A program made the position numbers and the translations under genes. A stretch of DNA of 64,000 bases from Heliocidaris tuberculata. Lineage: Eukaryota; Echinodermata; Echinoidea; Camarodonta; Echinometridae. Of the stretch, positions 35,410-47,121 are shown piece after piece. A model generated the notes under the pieces. That model was given only the letters and a program-made list of their open reading frames with translations, was not told the DNA's origin and made no database searches. Numbering within the stretch: position 1 is the first letter of the stretch; every line of letters starts with the position of its first letter. The DNA lies in contig CM046833.1 in assembly GCA_025618425.1 (NCBI GenBank), positions 5,910,356-5,974,355 of the forward strand. Reading direction: 5' to 3'.

Positions 35410-36878
35410 CTGTAAAAACACAAAGGGAAAGGGAAAAATATAAAATTGAATGATCAACTTTCTAAATGTGTACGTGCAAACAGGTACAGTATACATGTAT
35501 GCAGCATTTGAATATGTGCATATACAGTACTACAATCATATGTAAAATGAAACCTACAAAAATATGAAGGAAAAGCAAGAACCATGTTTAAAGTTTTCTT
35601 TTGGTTCTTCATTACATGCCTGTCCATGAAGCTCTAATGCCAACTTAGGACTTTTTTGACAGAAGATACATTTTTATATTTTCTCATGAGCTTTCACCTC
35701 TTTTTACATGTCATGAACAAATAACACACACACACACACACACTAAGGAGAATGGACTGGAAAAAGGATTGCATGTACATGTAAGCTAGAAAAAAAATGA
35801 GAACAATTCATTCAATACCAACAGGATCAAAGGTCAAAAGAAGAGAATGTGATAGCTTTCTCCACATACATATCAATTTAAAAGGTAAAATATAAATCAA
35901 GTTTGCATGATAACACAGATCAAATAAAAGTTAGAAAAAAGTAAATCCCAAATGATATGAAATCAAAGTTGCAACTGATAATGATAAAAGAAAAATAGTT
36001 CAAAGAAAACAGCCAAAGAAATTTTGGTTTTGGGGATTATGTAATAATAAAGATGGAGGGAAGGGGCAGAAGGGATATATTGTATAAACTTGTTCACTTG
36101 ATTATGAACTCAAGATTTCCTTGTACATGTATATAGATAGCATCATAAGGGGAACATACAAAAATTGTAAAGAGTTGCAACAGAATGCTTCCATGCTGGA
36201 GTTCAACAGGTCATACAATGCAATAGTAAGAGAGCACAAGTGATATACATGTAGACATTTTGACCATGCTCCTTTACATACCTCCATATTTAGACAAGTA
36301 TGAATCCTGGTAATCTACACACAATGGACGAGTGATCACGGAATGATGAAATATTAGAAAGTTAGAATATATGTGTACATGTACTTACTACTACTATAAG
36401 ATACTAAAATGATTAATTTTATTTGAAAAATGAATTGTGATAGTAACAGTTACTACAAACATTTCTGTAGGACAACTTTGTCAACATCTGTGTACGGTTG
36501 TACTTGTACTTGTATTATAATTGATGCAACATATTTTAAATAATTTTTATTGTAAGGTATTTCTTCAATACTACAGCTGCATAGGTAGATGAGGATATAA
36601 AATTCATCCTGAACTTTAATGTTCGGATTGGTTATCTAAATTGAACAAATAGGCAGGAGTGGAAAGCCATTCACTAAAGATGTATACTCTTCCATGAAAT
36701 CTCTACCCAACTAAACACTATAAAGAGAGAACTACTGCTGGTTATCATGCAGTCACATCATGGTTAGTTAGAAAAACGCCATGATAACTGATGATGCACA
36801 AAAAGCTTTAGAGAAAAAAGTGATGATGATAATTAGATTAATTCCCATCATCCATCAAAAGAAAAAGTAAAAACTTAC
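35410..36878. other. Intron 30-31
   Basis: About 1.5 kb, AT-rich, with a (CA)n run near 35728. No further exon is required: exon 30 and 31 phases match. Confidence 0.6.
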
Positions 36879-37049
36879 CATCTCCTTCGTGGTCTTCCAT
36901 GGTTCCACCGAGGGGCATTAGGCGGCCGGTCTCTGGGTTCTTTCCCACTCCTAAAATTGGCACCTTTTGACCCGACCCTGCTAGGTCAGACATCAGAGTG
37001 CCGACGAGGATTGGCAGGAGCTGACCAGTCTCGGCAAACTCGTACATTC
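36879..37049 (-). CDS. Exon 30: DPxTG repeats
   Basis: 171 nt, phase 1-1. FAETGQLLPILVG, SDLAGSGQKVPILG and KNPETGRLMPLGG are three repeat units with clear ETG...P(I/L)hxG signatures. Acceptor TTTATCAG, donor GATG/GTAAGT. Confidence 0.93.
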
Positions 37050-37189
37050 CTGATAAGGGGGAGAGAATCGGGAGGTTAGTGGTAAGAGAGGGGAAGAGAA
37101 TGTGAGAGCATCATACATTTAGCTCATTGCATAAAAACCATCATCATTGAGTTCATGATTGTGGCAATCACTTCGGCCACAATCAAAAT

Positions 37190-37590
37190 CATCGACCTCT
37201 TCGTCAGCATCATCATCATCATAATCATCATCATCACCATCACCATCCTCATCATCAAAATCACCATCACCATCATCATCATCATCACCATCACCATCAT
37301 CACCACCATCATCACCATCATCATTATCATCATCATCATCATCATCATCACCATCATCATCATCCCCATCTTAATCATCATCATCTCCACCAACATCATC
37401 ATCATCATCATCATCACCATCATCATCTCCATCATCATCATCATCATCATCACCATCACATCATCACCATCAACATCATCATCATCATAATCATCACCAT
37501 CATCATCTCCATCATCATCACCATCATCATCATCATAACCACCGCCATCATCATTATCATCCTCCCCACAACCATCAATACCACCATCCC
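37190..37590. repeat. (CAT)n/(ATC)n microsatellite array
   Basis: About 400 bp of CAT triplets lying in the intron just after exon 29. Confidence 0.97.
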
Positions 37591-37613
37591 TACTATTAGA
37601 GTGAGCTCCCTAC

Positions 37614-37781
37614 CAGGAGTGCCACCGCTAACAGCCAATATGTTAGCTCTCTCAGCCCTCCTCTCTACATCCAGGGTGTCTCTGATGACCTGCGTCCTGG
37701 AGCGTTGTCTGACAGATGTCATGTCCTTGACCGCTGTCTCCAGAAGATTCTGCTCATGTCGACAGTTAGCTCCATCGGGTC
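37614..37781 (-). CDS. Exon 29: charged helix within the repeat tract
   Basis: 168 nt, phase 1-1. GPDGANCRHEQNLLETAVKD is followed by VRQRSRTQVIRDTLDVERRA and ILAVSGGTPG. A helical insertion separates two blocks of DPxTG-type repeats. A long (GAT)n array begins about 25 nt into the next intron. Confidence 0.92.
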
Positions 37782-38317
37782 CTGTATAGCCAGAAAATAA
37801 ACCACAACATCAAATTTTATTATTTTATGTCTTCCTTTTTCAAAATTTCCACTGTACAAAGTGCACTGGTCATTAAAGAGTAGACATTTCCTAAAAATTA
37901 TGCAGTCATTCACATGGAATATTTTGTTGAAGTTTTGGTTGAGTACGAGCTACAGTACCTCACAATTCATTAAATCATTACGTTAATCAGTCTTCAATCT
38001 CTGCTTCTAGCTTTTCATCTTCCTAGTTTGCATATTCTTCAAAGAAAAAGGCCTAATGAATTGAACAAACCATGAGAGATTATCAAATCTGATAAAATTC
38101 CTGCAATAATTTTCCTATGATCCCTGACATCCCTCGATCTCTGAATAATTACAGCCATCACATCAGGAACATACATGTAGATCTTCATTTTTCCATGATA
38201 TCGATCATGCAATGAATAGAGAAACAACTAAAGCATGCAACTCCATTATCAAACTTCACGCAATGAGTTGTCCATCCTTCCATCATCAACTCTTCCATCT
38301 CTCAATCTTCCACCTAC

Positions 38318-38569
38318 CCATCAGGTTATCCAAGTAAGTCTTCATCCTATCTATGACGCGGATCTCACACGACATCAAGCTGGCATCCAGCAGAGACTGG
38401 TAGCTTCCCCCGGTAGGCGCAATCTCCGCACCTTCCAGTCTGGCACCCCCTATGCGGGCCGTCAGCATGCTCACAGGCTCGACAAACTTGTCCGACATGA
38501 CCATCGGGCTGTAGGCATCGTGGGCGTCGGTCTGGGACTGCCTTACGCCACCGATGGGTATCACATCAC
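38318..38569 (-). CDS. Exon 28: repeat-tract segment
   Basis: 252 nt, phase 1-1. GDVIPIGGVRQSQTDAHDAY finishes the unit begun in exon 27. SPMVMSDKFVEPVSMLTARI and GGSYQSLLDASLMSCEIRVI follow, ending in a likely helix. Donor ATGG/GTAGGT. Confidence 0.92.
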
Positions 38570-38757
38570 CTACAGGTGTAAGAATGAATTTGAGGGAAGG
38601 AAAAGTGTTGACATGTTGTAGTCAAAGGCTTTGAATAAATGACTGGAGAAAGAAGATCACAAGGTTTGGGAATCATCAAAATACACAGGTGCGACTAAGA
38701 ATGTGACAAATAATTACTTGGCCAAAGCAATAACCATTCCTAGTTAACCCTTTCAAG

Positions 38758-39155
38758 ACAATTGACCACATTTTGTGGTTTGGCTCAATAACTTTTGATT
38801 CAGAGCTCTAAAAAATATACCAAATGCATGAGTAGAAAGAGCAAAAATTTCTGCACTCACTATGTCCATTTTTATTCCATGACCGTATTGTGTTTGATGC
38901 CAGGAATTTTAAAAACGGGGATAAGCTTTGAAATCTTTAAATTGGCAACACATTGAGTGGTTCAAAATCATTATTTTTCATCAAAATTAGCAATTTTTTT
39001 CAACTTTTCAATAAAATTTCTAACCATATTAATTGTCCTCAAAGAAATTACACCTTATTAGAACCATGTAGCGCTAAAAGAAAATATCATTGTTGCCAAT
39101 TTGAATAACGAATTGTGATCAATTTAGCCCTTAAATAATTCCTGTCCTGAAAGGG
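38758..39155 (+). mobile_element. TTAA-flanked MITE, family A, copy 3
   Basis: Same sequence as 10982-11388, with TTAA at 38754-38757 and 39156-39159. Intronic. Confidence 0.85.
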
Positions 39156-39554
39156 TTAAACATGTACGCTTGAGTGCCTTTTCATTAAAGCTGGGCTATA
39201 GCCAACTGAAGGTAATTATAGTAGTCAGCCCTTTGTATCCTCAGGAAGAGCATTTTATCAATTCAGCTCTTATTATCATTTGTATTATCATTATTGACAT
39301 ATTTGACATAAACTACTTTTCAAATGCTTTCCTTCTGACATTACACTGCTAAGAAATTCAGTGAGACTGCTCATCAATTTTTTTTCCAACCAGGATTTAT
39401 TCCCTTTGAAATTTATATCATCATTGATTAGAGGAGAACTACTGCGTTGAATTGTTATCGATTTCATTAACATGTGAACCCCCTCTCTTACAAACAAGCT
39501 ACAGAAAAGCAAAACATCTTCAAAAACAATGAAGAGAATGTAGCAGAAGATTAC

Positions 39555-39890
39555 CCGTCTCTTGATCAATAGCCACATCCAAGATTGGCACCGGCTGATC
39601 ACTGGTGGGGTCGATCATCAGTGACCCGACCTCGATGGGGAGCGGTAGCCCGGTCACGGGGTCAATGTGGGTGCCACAGAGTGGGTACGCCACGCCCGTC
39701 TCGGGGTGTATGGTGATGGCTAGGATGGGGCACTGAAGGCCGGTGGCAGGGTCGGACATGGGCCCACCCAGCTTAATGTCACCCGAGTGCTCGGCTTCTG
39801 TGATGAGTGACTGGACAGGGAGGCCGGAGTTAGGGTCGATGGGGTAGGGCACATAGGGTAGGATGCCCTCGTCTGATCGCGGTAGCTCAG
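39555..39890 (-). CDS. Exon 27: core of the DPxTG repeat tract
   Basis: 336 nt, phase 1-1. Successive units are IDPNSGLPVQS, SDPATGLQCPILA, IHPETGVAYPLCG, IDPVTGLPLPIEV and IDPTSDQPVPILD, then IDQETG which is completed by exon 28. Alternating hDPxTG and PhhG corners suggest a beta-solenoid or string of beta hairpins. Plakin repeats share a DPETG turn but are longer and helical, so I do not equate them. Confidence 0.93.
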
Positions 39891-40542
39891 CTATAGTAAA
39901 GATGAAATAAATGGTATCAATATTTACATTATATTCCAAGAGTCTCTGCAGACTATCCATCCACAGTACTCTACTCCTTTAACACTATACTCCTCTTCTC
40001 CTCCATTTTTCTTGTCAATGCAATCTGCTTAATTCTCAGTTTTATTTGTTCAATACTATTTCCTAATCAATTACATCTGGTATTAGGGGAATAAGTCAAT
40101 CACACGAGTTAATACAATGCTAACTAGCCGTAACAACACATAAAACTATTGAAAGTGATATAAATGGGAAATATTAGCGTATCACTTATCACTGCCAGCA
40201 TCATGTTCATTACATCACCCAAAACATTTCAAGTATGTATAAAACATGGTGTATACATTGTAGCTTAGTACTGCATGCATCAGAATCATTTATGAAAGAT
40301 CTCAAATTTAAGCCTAATAGTAAAATGCAATTAGTTCCAACTGCACGTGTTTATGTAGTACATATTATCAATGCTTTCATCATCATTCATCAATTCAACC
40401 ATGAAATAAAGCTATGATATAATAAAAAGAGAGAGAGAGAGATAGAGAGAGAGAGATAGAGAAAGAGAGAGAGAGAGAGAGAGAGTGAGAGAGAGAGAGA
40501 GAGATAGAGAAACGAAAGAGCCACATCTAAGCATCAACTCAC
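39891..40542. other. Intron 26-27 with (GA)n array
   Basis: A GA-rich array runs from 40428 to 40513, about 30 nt from the exon 26 donor. The rest is AT-rich without recognised elements. Confidence 0.7.
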
Positions 40543-40770
40543 GTGACGATGTATCTGTGATGACAATCAGCCTCGAGGTCATCGTATCATAAGACACGTT
40601 CCCGTTCATCGGCAGGACATGTCCGGTCTGAGGATGGACAAACATGTTGGCTGGAACGTTAATGACCTCTCCGCTGGCGGTCAGCATCAGAGATCCCGGA
40701 ACTGGGATGACTAGACCGGTGGTTGGGTCTCGCTTGGTGACCTCAGTCTGTTGGAGTTTACCATCAGCAC
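40543..40770 (-). CDS. Exon 26: DPxTG repeat tract, first part
   Basis: 228 nt, phase 1-1. Contains RDPTTGLVIPVPG and VHPQTGHVLPMNG, two units of a degenerate repeat of roughly 15-17 residues, (D/H)PxTGxxxPhxG. Local GC is high. Acceptor CCTAATAG, donor CAC/GTGAGT. A (GA)n array sits about 30 nt into the next intron. Confidence 0.92.
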
Positions 40771-41187
40771 CTATTAGGAGAAAGGAGGAATGGATTATTC
40801 TCTGAATGTGTGGTAATACTGCCAAAATTCCATTTCCAATAACTTCCCATAGTTTATACAGACTTCTCAAAGTTTGCATTCGTGCAGAAAAACGAACAAG
40901 TATTGAATTTCTCAAATCCTCATGGAAACATTTTGGGGAAGTTTTGCTATGATAATGTTTTAGGGAAATTTGCAATGCCCACTGGCAAAACTACCAAAAT
41001 CAGATTTCCTGCCAGTGTGAATGCACCTTAATATGGAAACTTCTGTCTTGTGACTGAACTGTGCATATTAAACACAAATCTATACTGTTAGAAAACAAAG
41101 ATAGCAAAGTTTCAAGCAAAATTATTGTTCAACTGTGTTGAAAGAGAAATTTTTAATTTACATATACAAGTTTATCTAACTTAATAC

Positions 41188-41348
41188 CAAAGAGTTCTTC
41201 TCTAGGTAGAGGCGTATTGTCTGTCCCAGGGGCGACCAGTAGACCTCCTGACCCTTGACCCAACACCCCCCAGGCTCCTAACCTCTGACACTCTCCTGAC
41301 ACCTCTTGAGACATCCGGCTAAGGAGGGCGCCAACACGTCGGATGGTG
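41188..41348 (-). CDS. Exon 25: linker before the DPxTG repeats
   Basis: 161 nt, phase 2 in and phase 1 out. TIRRVGALLSRMSQEVSGEC is followed by GVLGQGSGGLLVAPGTDNT and PLPREELFG. The Gly/Pro-rich end marks the change from helix to the beta-type repeat tract. Confidence 0.9.
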
Positions 41349-42163
41349 CTGCAAAATAGAGGATTTAATAGTAATTAATTTTAAAAATACTACTAATAAA
41401 TTTGTTTATAACAAAATCATTGAAATTATTTTTAAAAGTAGGTCTTTCTTTTTTTCTCTCTTTTTTTTTTTGTTTGATGGTTTTGTTTGTTTCAAATCAG
41501 GTTCATGTTCTGTATATGTAAATACATAACAAGCAGGTCCTAGATAATGGCATATACATGCATTGTATTTAGGAAACAAATGAAATCAAGGAATATTGTT
41601 AAACTGACAACATGATATTACTTGAGGGTTTGATAGCACTACTCAGGAGCAATCATGTCCACGTATAAAGTAATACTTTTGATGTCATCTTTTCCTTCTT
41701 TCCAGTTGATTTAGCTGGTTCCTTTTGATACAGCATTACAGTAATTTGCATAGAATGATGATGCTGAAACTCGGCAGATCATAAATCAGGGGACTGAATT
41801 TACATGTCTAACGTAGTCTGCTTTTATACATGTACATGTAATAACAAAAACAATAATAATAATAATAATGATAATAAAATAATAATAATGATAAAAAACA
41901 ATAATAATCATAATAACAATGATAACAGCTATTTCTTACAAAGTGCCTTACCAATTACAATGTAACTGACCAAAGCACTTACAGCTTTATTTCCCCCGGT
42001 CACTGTACAGTGGGTACGGGCCATAAACTCTCAACCCAAATATTATGTAGTGTCAAGTTCCCCAGGAAACACTGCTGCAATGTATCTAGTGTCAAAATAT
42101 AATACTCAATGTCATATTTTGCTCATTTTGAACTCGATAAAATGTATCAGTAGGCCCACTTAC
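41349..42163. other. Intron 24-25
   Basis: About 815 bp; an (AAT)n-rich patch at 41845-41925. No gene. Confidence 0.6.
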
Positions 42164-42279
42164 TGGTTCTGCATGGAGTTATCAAACTCTCTCTCCAGTG
42201 AGTCTCCACCTGCAGAGAGCTTTTCAGAGTATTCATTCATCAGACGAGTTGCTTCACTCAGACCAGACAGGAAAGATAC
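42164..42279 (-). CDS. Exon 24: helical segment
   Basis: 116 nt, phase 0 in and phase 2 out. VSFLSGLSEATRLMNEYSEK is followed by LSAGGDSLEREFDNSMQN. Donor CA/GTAAGT splits a His codon completed by exon 25. Confidence 0.9.
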
Positions 42280-42582
42280 CTGGGATACAAAAGACATAAT
42301 GATCACAATAAAAATATCAACAAAATAATGATGACTGCCTTGTACATGTACATATATGTATAGAGCATTATGAGTTTAGCATTATGAGTTTCTATCTCTA
42401 TCCCCTGTCATTTCATATCATATATTTCCATTTCTTTTCTTTTTTTCATCATCCACTTTCTCTTTGTCCTGGAGAATTTTCAGAAAGTTTTCTCTTCAGA
42501 TATGCCTCCATTCTCTTGCTCTCTTTCTCTCTCTCTCCTCACTCTATCTCTCTCTCTCTTAATTCTTCTGTCCATCCATTAC

Positions 42583-42693
42583 CTGGTGTTCTTCTCTGTA
42601 TCTTTCATCATCCTTCAAGATGTCTGCTTGTCTCTTCAGATAGGTTTCCATCCTCATTCCAAGCTCACGACGACGCTCAAGCTCCAACTCCAG
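42583..42693 (-). CDS. Exon 23: charged helix
   Basis: 37 codons, phase 0-0. LELELERRRELGMRMETYLK is followed by RQADILKDDERYREEHQ. Heptad-like hydrophobic spacing suggests coiled coil. Acceptor ACCTGTTTAG, donor CAG/GTAATG. Confidence 0.91.
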
Positions 42694-43158
42694 CTAAACA
42701 GGTAAAATAGAAAATAGCATAAAATTATTCTACATTATAATAAAACATAGGGTAGCCTGTTATACTAAAAAGTAAAATAATAACACGAAAAAAACCCCTC
42801 CATATTTCTATTCATCTTACTTACACCCTCTAAAAGGCAAACTATGTGATAAAGACACATATAAAGGACATGACTTTTTATACATTAGCTTAGATCAATT
42901 GTGTCATTTACGACAAAGATATACTCTAAATTCTATTACATGTATAAACAGCAGGAGGCCAATACTGAGCCAAATTTTTTTTGTTTGTCAGTCTATGTAT
43001 TTTTCTGGTTGTTTCTCTGAATATCTATTTGTATGAATGCTTTTCTCATTTTTTCATTTCTGTCTATTCATTTGTTTGCTTGCTTATAAATCTATCTTCA
43101 GTATCTGCCAGTCTGTTTATCTCTGTCACTCTGTCTGTTCGTCTGTCGATCTGTTTAC

Positions 43159-43296
43159 CTCTTCTTTCTTGGAGTCGTAAGCAGCTAGGTCAGCCTCGGT
43201 AGCGAGGGCAGCCTTGCCCTTCAGGTTCAGCTTGGCAACCCATAATCCCTTCAGTGACTGGGCCTGGTTGGCAAGCTGTTGATAGAGGGCCTTGGC
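43159..43296 (-). CDS. Exon 22: helical cytoplasmic segment
   Basis: 46 codons, phase 0-0. AKALYQQLANQAQSLKGLWV is followed by AKLNLKGKAALATEADLAAY. Predicted alpha-helical from its Ala/Leu/Gln content. Acceptor TTTTTTGACAG, donor GAG/GTAAAC. Confidence 0.91.
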
Positions 43297-43809
43297 CTGT
43301 CAAAAAAAAATGAATAAGATGCATGCATAACAATTTCATAGCCTGAAACACAACTGCTCTTTTAAATGAAGCATGAGAAGTTTGTAAGACCCTAAAAATA
43401 AATACATGTAAATACTTGACCAATAAACTCAAGTGATGTGAAGTCCAGTTCTCTTGAATTATATTACATTCATTTTGTAGGTGTCTGCAAGCATCCTAAT
43501 TTTTTTTTTTTAGAATTCATTTCATTTGGCATTTATTTAGAGGGGTCTCGAGAGGGTGAGGCACTTACATGTACATGTACTTTAAAAAGGAATTCAAATA
43601 AAATAGTAATACTAATGTAATGTCTCCAAATGTCTCCAAAAGCAAAGAGAACATTGTGTCTTTACATTACGTACATCTGCAGTCTACATGTACACTGTAT
43701 GTTAAATCTTTTTTTACCATTTTGTATACATTTGAAAATTCATTTCATTTCTTTCTTTTTCCATACATCCACACATGTACCATTATCTTTTTGCAATATA
43801 TTTTGTCAC

Positions 43810-43890
43810 TTTTATTTTATTTTATTTTATGTATTTCTTTATTTATCTATTTTATTTTATTTTATTTATTTTTTTTTTTGGGGGGGGGGG
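43810..43890. repeat. (TTTTA)n array ending in a G-run
   Basis: TTTTA units followed by T-run and a run of ten or more G, similar in layout to 3220-3260. Confidence 0.85.
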
Positions 43891-43919
43891 TCATTTCCAA
43901 ACAAACTTCTTTACAGTAC

Positions 43920-44065
43920 CTCATCTTTCTGCCTTCCCAGTTCACTGGTGACATGACGCGATTGTCGTGAGAGGTGGTCGTAGAAATCAGTGGTAGTGAA
44001 TCCCTCGAGGTCGACCTGCTTGTCGTAATCCCAGAAGTCATCACTCTTGACCTCAATAGCTTCCA
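43920..44065 (-). CDS. Exon 21: cytoplasmic segment
   Basis: 146 nt, phase 1 in and phase 0 out. VEAIEVKSDDFWDYDKQVDL is followed by EGFTTTDFYDHLSRQSRHV and TSELGRQKDE. The start is acidic and aromatic, the end helical. Donor GAG/GTACTG is weaker than most. Confidence 0.9.
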
Positions 44066-44326
44066 CTGGGAAACAAGAGACAAATAATTACAACACAATA
44101 AAATATTGCATGTACATCATACTGTATATCCTTACATTACCTATTCTTAGGTAACGCATGAGTTATACTACCCAAGCTCTAGCCTCGCTGCCCTGACAAG
44201 GTGCTGGGGCATACAAGGACATTCTTCCAACTGATACACATTTCACTTCACCTTTGTTTCTGTAATACACATTTACATGTGTAAACAGTTCAAATCCAAA
44301 TATTCTCAAGTTTTATTGGAATAATA

Positions 44327-44560
44327 ACAATAATAATAATAAAAAACCATTCTTGTATAGCACATATCACATTATGATATAACATCCCTGTGTGCTTCCA
44401 AAGGGTTTGGATATTATTACCCTAGCTTTAGCTCCGGCTGCCGTAATCAGAGCACAGTGCATTTCAAGGAATAAATCCTGCCAGGTACCCATTTAACACC
44501 TGGGTTGCGAGTGGCAAATGTGGATTAATGTCTTGCCAAAAGATGCTAGTGCCAGAATGC
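44327..44560 (-). repeat. SINE-like element, second copy
   Basis: Reverse complement of 34298-34515, with the AAT-rich tail now at the left edge. Intron 20-21. Confidence 0.75.
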
Positions 44561-44983
44561 TTTATGTGGGGATGTAAAGAACACTAATACAGATTGGAAC
44601 CCTGAATTGAAAACCAGCAGGAATTTTTTTTTTTTTTTTTTTGCCATCTTCATTTCCTCCCATTACAGTTATTGTGCTGTATATTTTGCTTCTTTTTCAT
44701 TTTATTTATATTTTCTGCATCACGTAAATTCACTTCATCTCTTCCTCCATCTTTACAGTACAGTGTATCTGAATCTGTTCTGTTCCTGGTCCTGATCCTC
44801 GAAGTGGGATATCATTGACCAATAAGAACGTTAGCGTTCAAGAGAGTGTGTAATATATTTAGTACATTTTGGAGTTTAGTCCCATTACCTTACAATGCAC
44901 TTCTTCTCATATCCTTCCCCCATCCATTCTCCTTGTCCCTCTTCTTCCTCCTCTTGTTTTCTTTCTCCCTTCCAACAACCTAC

Positions 44984-45055
44984 CTGGTACACCAGCTCCC
45001 TCCACAGTCTCCATGTTCCTGCCCTCTAAGGCCCGATGGTACTTCTTCATCACCT
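44984..45055 (-). pseudogene. Possible cassette exon or relic duplicating the end of exon 20
   Basis: 72 nt reading EVMKKYHRALEGRNMETVEG then AGVPG, nearly identical to the end of exon 20, with an intact donor CCAG/GTAGGT. A potential acceptor (GATAG) gives phase 1-1, so it could be spliced in after exon 20 without breaking frame. The polypyrimidine tract is poor, so a relic is equally possible. Confidence 0.6.
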
Positions 45056-45184
45056 CTATCATCTCATCCACCCACTTTATTCCTTTTCTTTCTTCTCTTT
45101 GTCCTTTTCTTCTCCTTCTTCATCCTTTCCTTTCCCCCTTCTCTCCTCCCTCTTCTTACTTCCCTCTCATACTTTTGTACCTAC

Positions 45185-45368
45185 CTGGTACACCAGCTCC
45201 CTCCTCTGTTTCCATGTTCCTACCCTCTAAGGCCCGATGGTACTTCTTGGCATGGTGGACAGTAGAACCCTTAGAGGCCAGATCATCAAAGTTGTTTTGT
45301 GCTGTCAGGTTGCGGAACTTGGGACGAACGTAACGCTGCTTGTTCCAGCCGTACTTACGGAACAGCAT
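45185..45368 (-). CDS. Exon 20: cytoplasmic juxtamembrane segment
   Basis: 184 nt, phase 0 in and phase 1 out. MLFRKYGWNKQRYVRPKFRN is strongly basic, as expected just inside the membrane (positive-inside rule). KKYHRALEGRNMETEEGAGV follows. The last 19 residues recur in a possible cassette exon at 44984-45055. Confidence 0.93.
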
Positions 45369-45489
45369 CTGCGGTGGAAATTGAACAAAAGAGAGGCGAA
45401 GAATGAAAACCTTTTGCTGATTTCACGTAAGTATGAAAGGGTGTAAAGAAGAATGGACTTACATTTACCACATTGAGGTGAGGCTAACC

Positions 45490-45660
45490 CTGCTTTTTTC
45501 CAGGGCTAAAATAATCCCGTACTATCATGGAGTTGGCCCACTTTTATAAAATTCAATGTGAACAGAAAGTGGACTTAGCTTTAGTCCCTCACTATCGGTG
45601 GGGCTAAATCCTCATTTAGCCACACCAATAGTACGGGACTAAGCAAAAAAGCCTATAGGT
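45490..45660. repeat. Inverted-repeat element
   Basis: GCTTTTTTCCAGGGCTAAA and CCCGTACTAT at the left are mirrored by ATAGTACGGGAC and CAAAAAAGCC at the right. An inner pair around GTCCCTCACTATCGG adds a second fold. Confidence 0.68.
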
Positions 45661-45794
45661 GGGGATTAAAATACAAGTTTTATCAAAGCAAAGATCTGAA
45701 TCCAAAAATTAGACCAACTGGATAGATGCCTTATCTGCATCTACAGTGGGTTGCAGATTAAACATATCTACATGTACTGTATGAAAGGACATAC

Positions 45795-45901
45795 TACAGC
45801 AATGATGAGTAAGATGGAAAGCATGACGGACAGTCCCAGGACAAGGCTGATGGTGATCCAGTCTGGTACAAGGAGGATACCAGACACTGAGGCAATAGCC
45901 C
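45795..45901 (-). pseudogene. Partial duplicate of transmembrane exon 19
   Basis: Reads GILLVPDWITISLVLGLSVM then LSILLIIAV in an open frame, with a donor-like GTATGT at the same position as in exon 19. The 5' part and acceptor are missing; an inverted-repeat element (45897-46147) sits exactly there. Either a relic or an alternative TM exon. Confidence 0.75.
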
Positions 45902-46147
45902 ATATTCTGAACTCTGGTTTAACTTAGACTCCAGTCTCAGTTGAACCAGAATTTAGTTATAACTGACTTAGACTGCAAGTCCAGTCTAAATTTCTGTACA
46001 AAGTTAAACCACTCTTAGACTGGAGTTTAAATTAAACCAGAGTTCAGAATGTGATTTTCTAAAACTCCTGTTTAAGGGGTAGGTATAGACTGGGTTTAAA
46101 CCACACTTAGACTGGCTTTGAGTTAAAGCAGAGTTCAGAATACGGGC
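45897..46147. repeat. Inverted-repeat element between exon 19 and its relic
   Basis: CCCATATTCTGAACTCTGG at the left is mirrored by CAGAGTTCAGAATACGGG at the right; further inner copies of TTAGACTGGAGT are present. About 250 bp. Confidence 0.75.
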
Positions 46148-46217
46148 CAATATCTATAATTAGCTACCTGAACAAGTGCAGATCAAAATACAAGTATGAA
46201 AGAGGTCTCATACTTAC

Positions 46218-46406
46218 CAAAGCAATGATAAGTAAGATGGAGAGTACAACAGAAAGTCCCAGAACGAGACCAATGGTGATCCAGTCCGGAGCCAGAAGGA
46301 TACCAGACTCCAAGGCAATACCGTTCTGGATGATGTACCGCGGAGTGGAGGGGAAGAACGGTCCTTCCTCAGAACATTGGGCATTCTCGGCCATCACACG
46401 GATGTA
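46218..46406 (-). CDS. Exon 19: juxtamembrane segment and transmembrane helix
   Basis: 63 codons, phase 0-0. YIRVMAENAQCSEEGPFFPS leads to a hydrophobic run, GILLAPDWITIGLVLGLSVV then LSILLIIAL. This is the only convincing membrane span in the 59 exons. Acceptor CATGATGCAG, donor TTG/GTAAGT. A partial copy of this exon lies downstream at 45795-45901. Confidence 0.93.
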
Positions 46407-47121
46407 CTGCATCATGAGAGAAAAAAAGTTTTATTGCACATATAATATAAAAATTGGTGAACCATTCTGCTTAACAGCATTCTTTATAGTTGATACACAC
46501 GTGAACTACTTCTTGGAAGAAACAAATGTTGACTTGACATGCTCTGTTAACATCAGCCATTTTTGGAGTCACAAAATTTTGGTAATTGCAAAAAATTCAA
46601 TGTCACAATTACAAACATTTCACAAGACAAAACTTGTGCAAATCTGGAGCACTTGCGAAATTCATGTAAGTTGCTTGAAAGGGAGAATTTCTGGTTTTAG
46701 TTTTACAGTATACTGCATGGCATGAGTGAAATCACGTGTGCAGCCTTCTTGCCAGTACATAACAACCTTGGTGCTGATACCAAGGGTGAGGAATGTCAGA
46801 AAATAAAAACCATGCATAGATTCTCCCAACAGGGTACCGACAAGGGTAATAAATCAGTCAATGCCTACTTTCAATCTCCACAGATGTTTTGGGCCTCCCA
46901 AACCACCTCCCTGGGATGTCATAAGGCCATAGTTTACTCAATATGACCAATAGGACCAATAAATGTGTCAATGCATACTTTCAACGTGCAAAATTGCTTT
47001 GGTCCTCTCATATCACCCCCATGGGCTTCGGTAAAGTCATATTTCTGTCAATTTGAACCATACGTAAACTAGTTTCTGCTGAGAAGCCTGCACATGGAAA
47101 TTCAAAGTAGTTCAATTTTAC

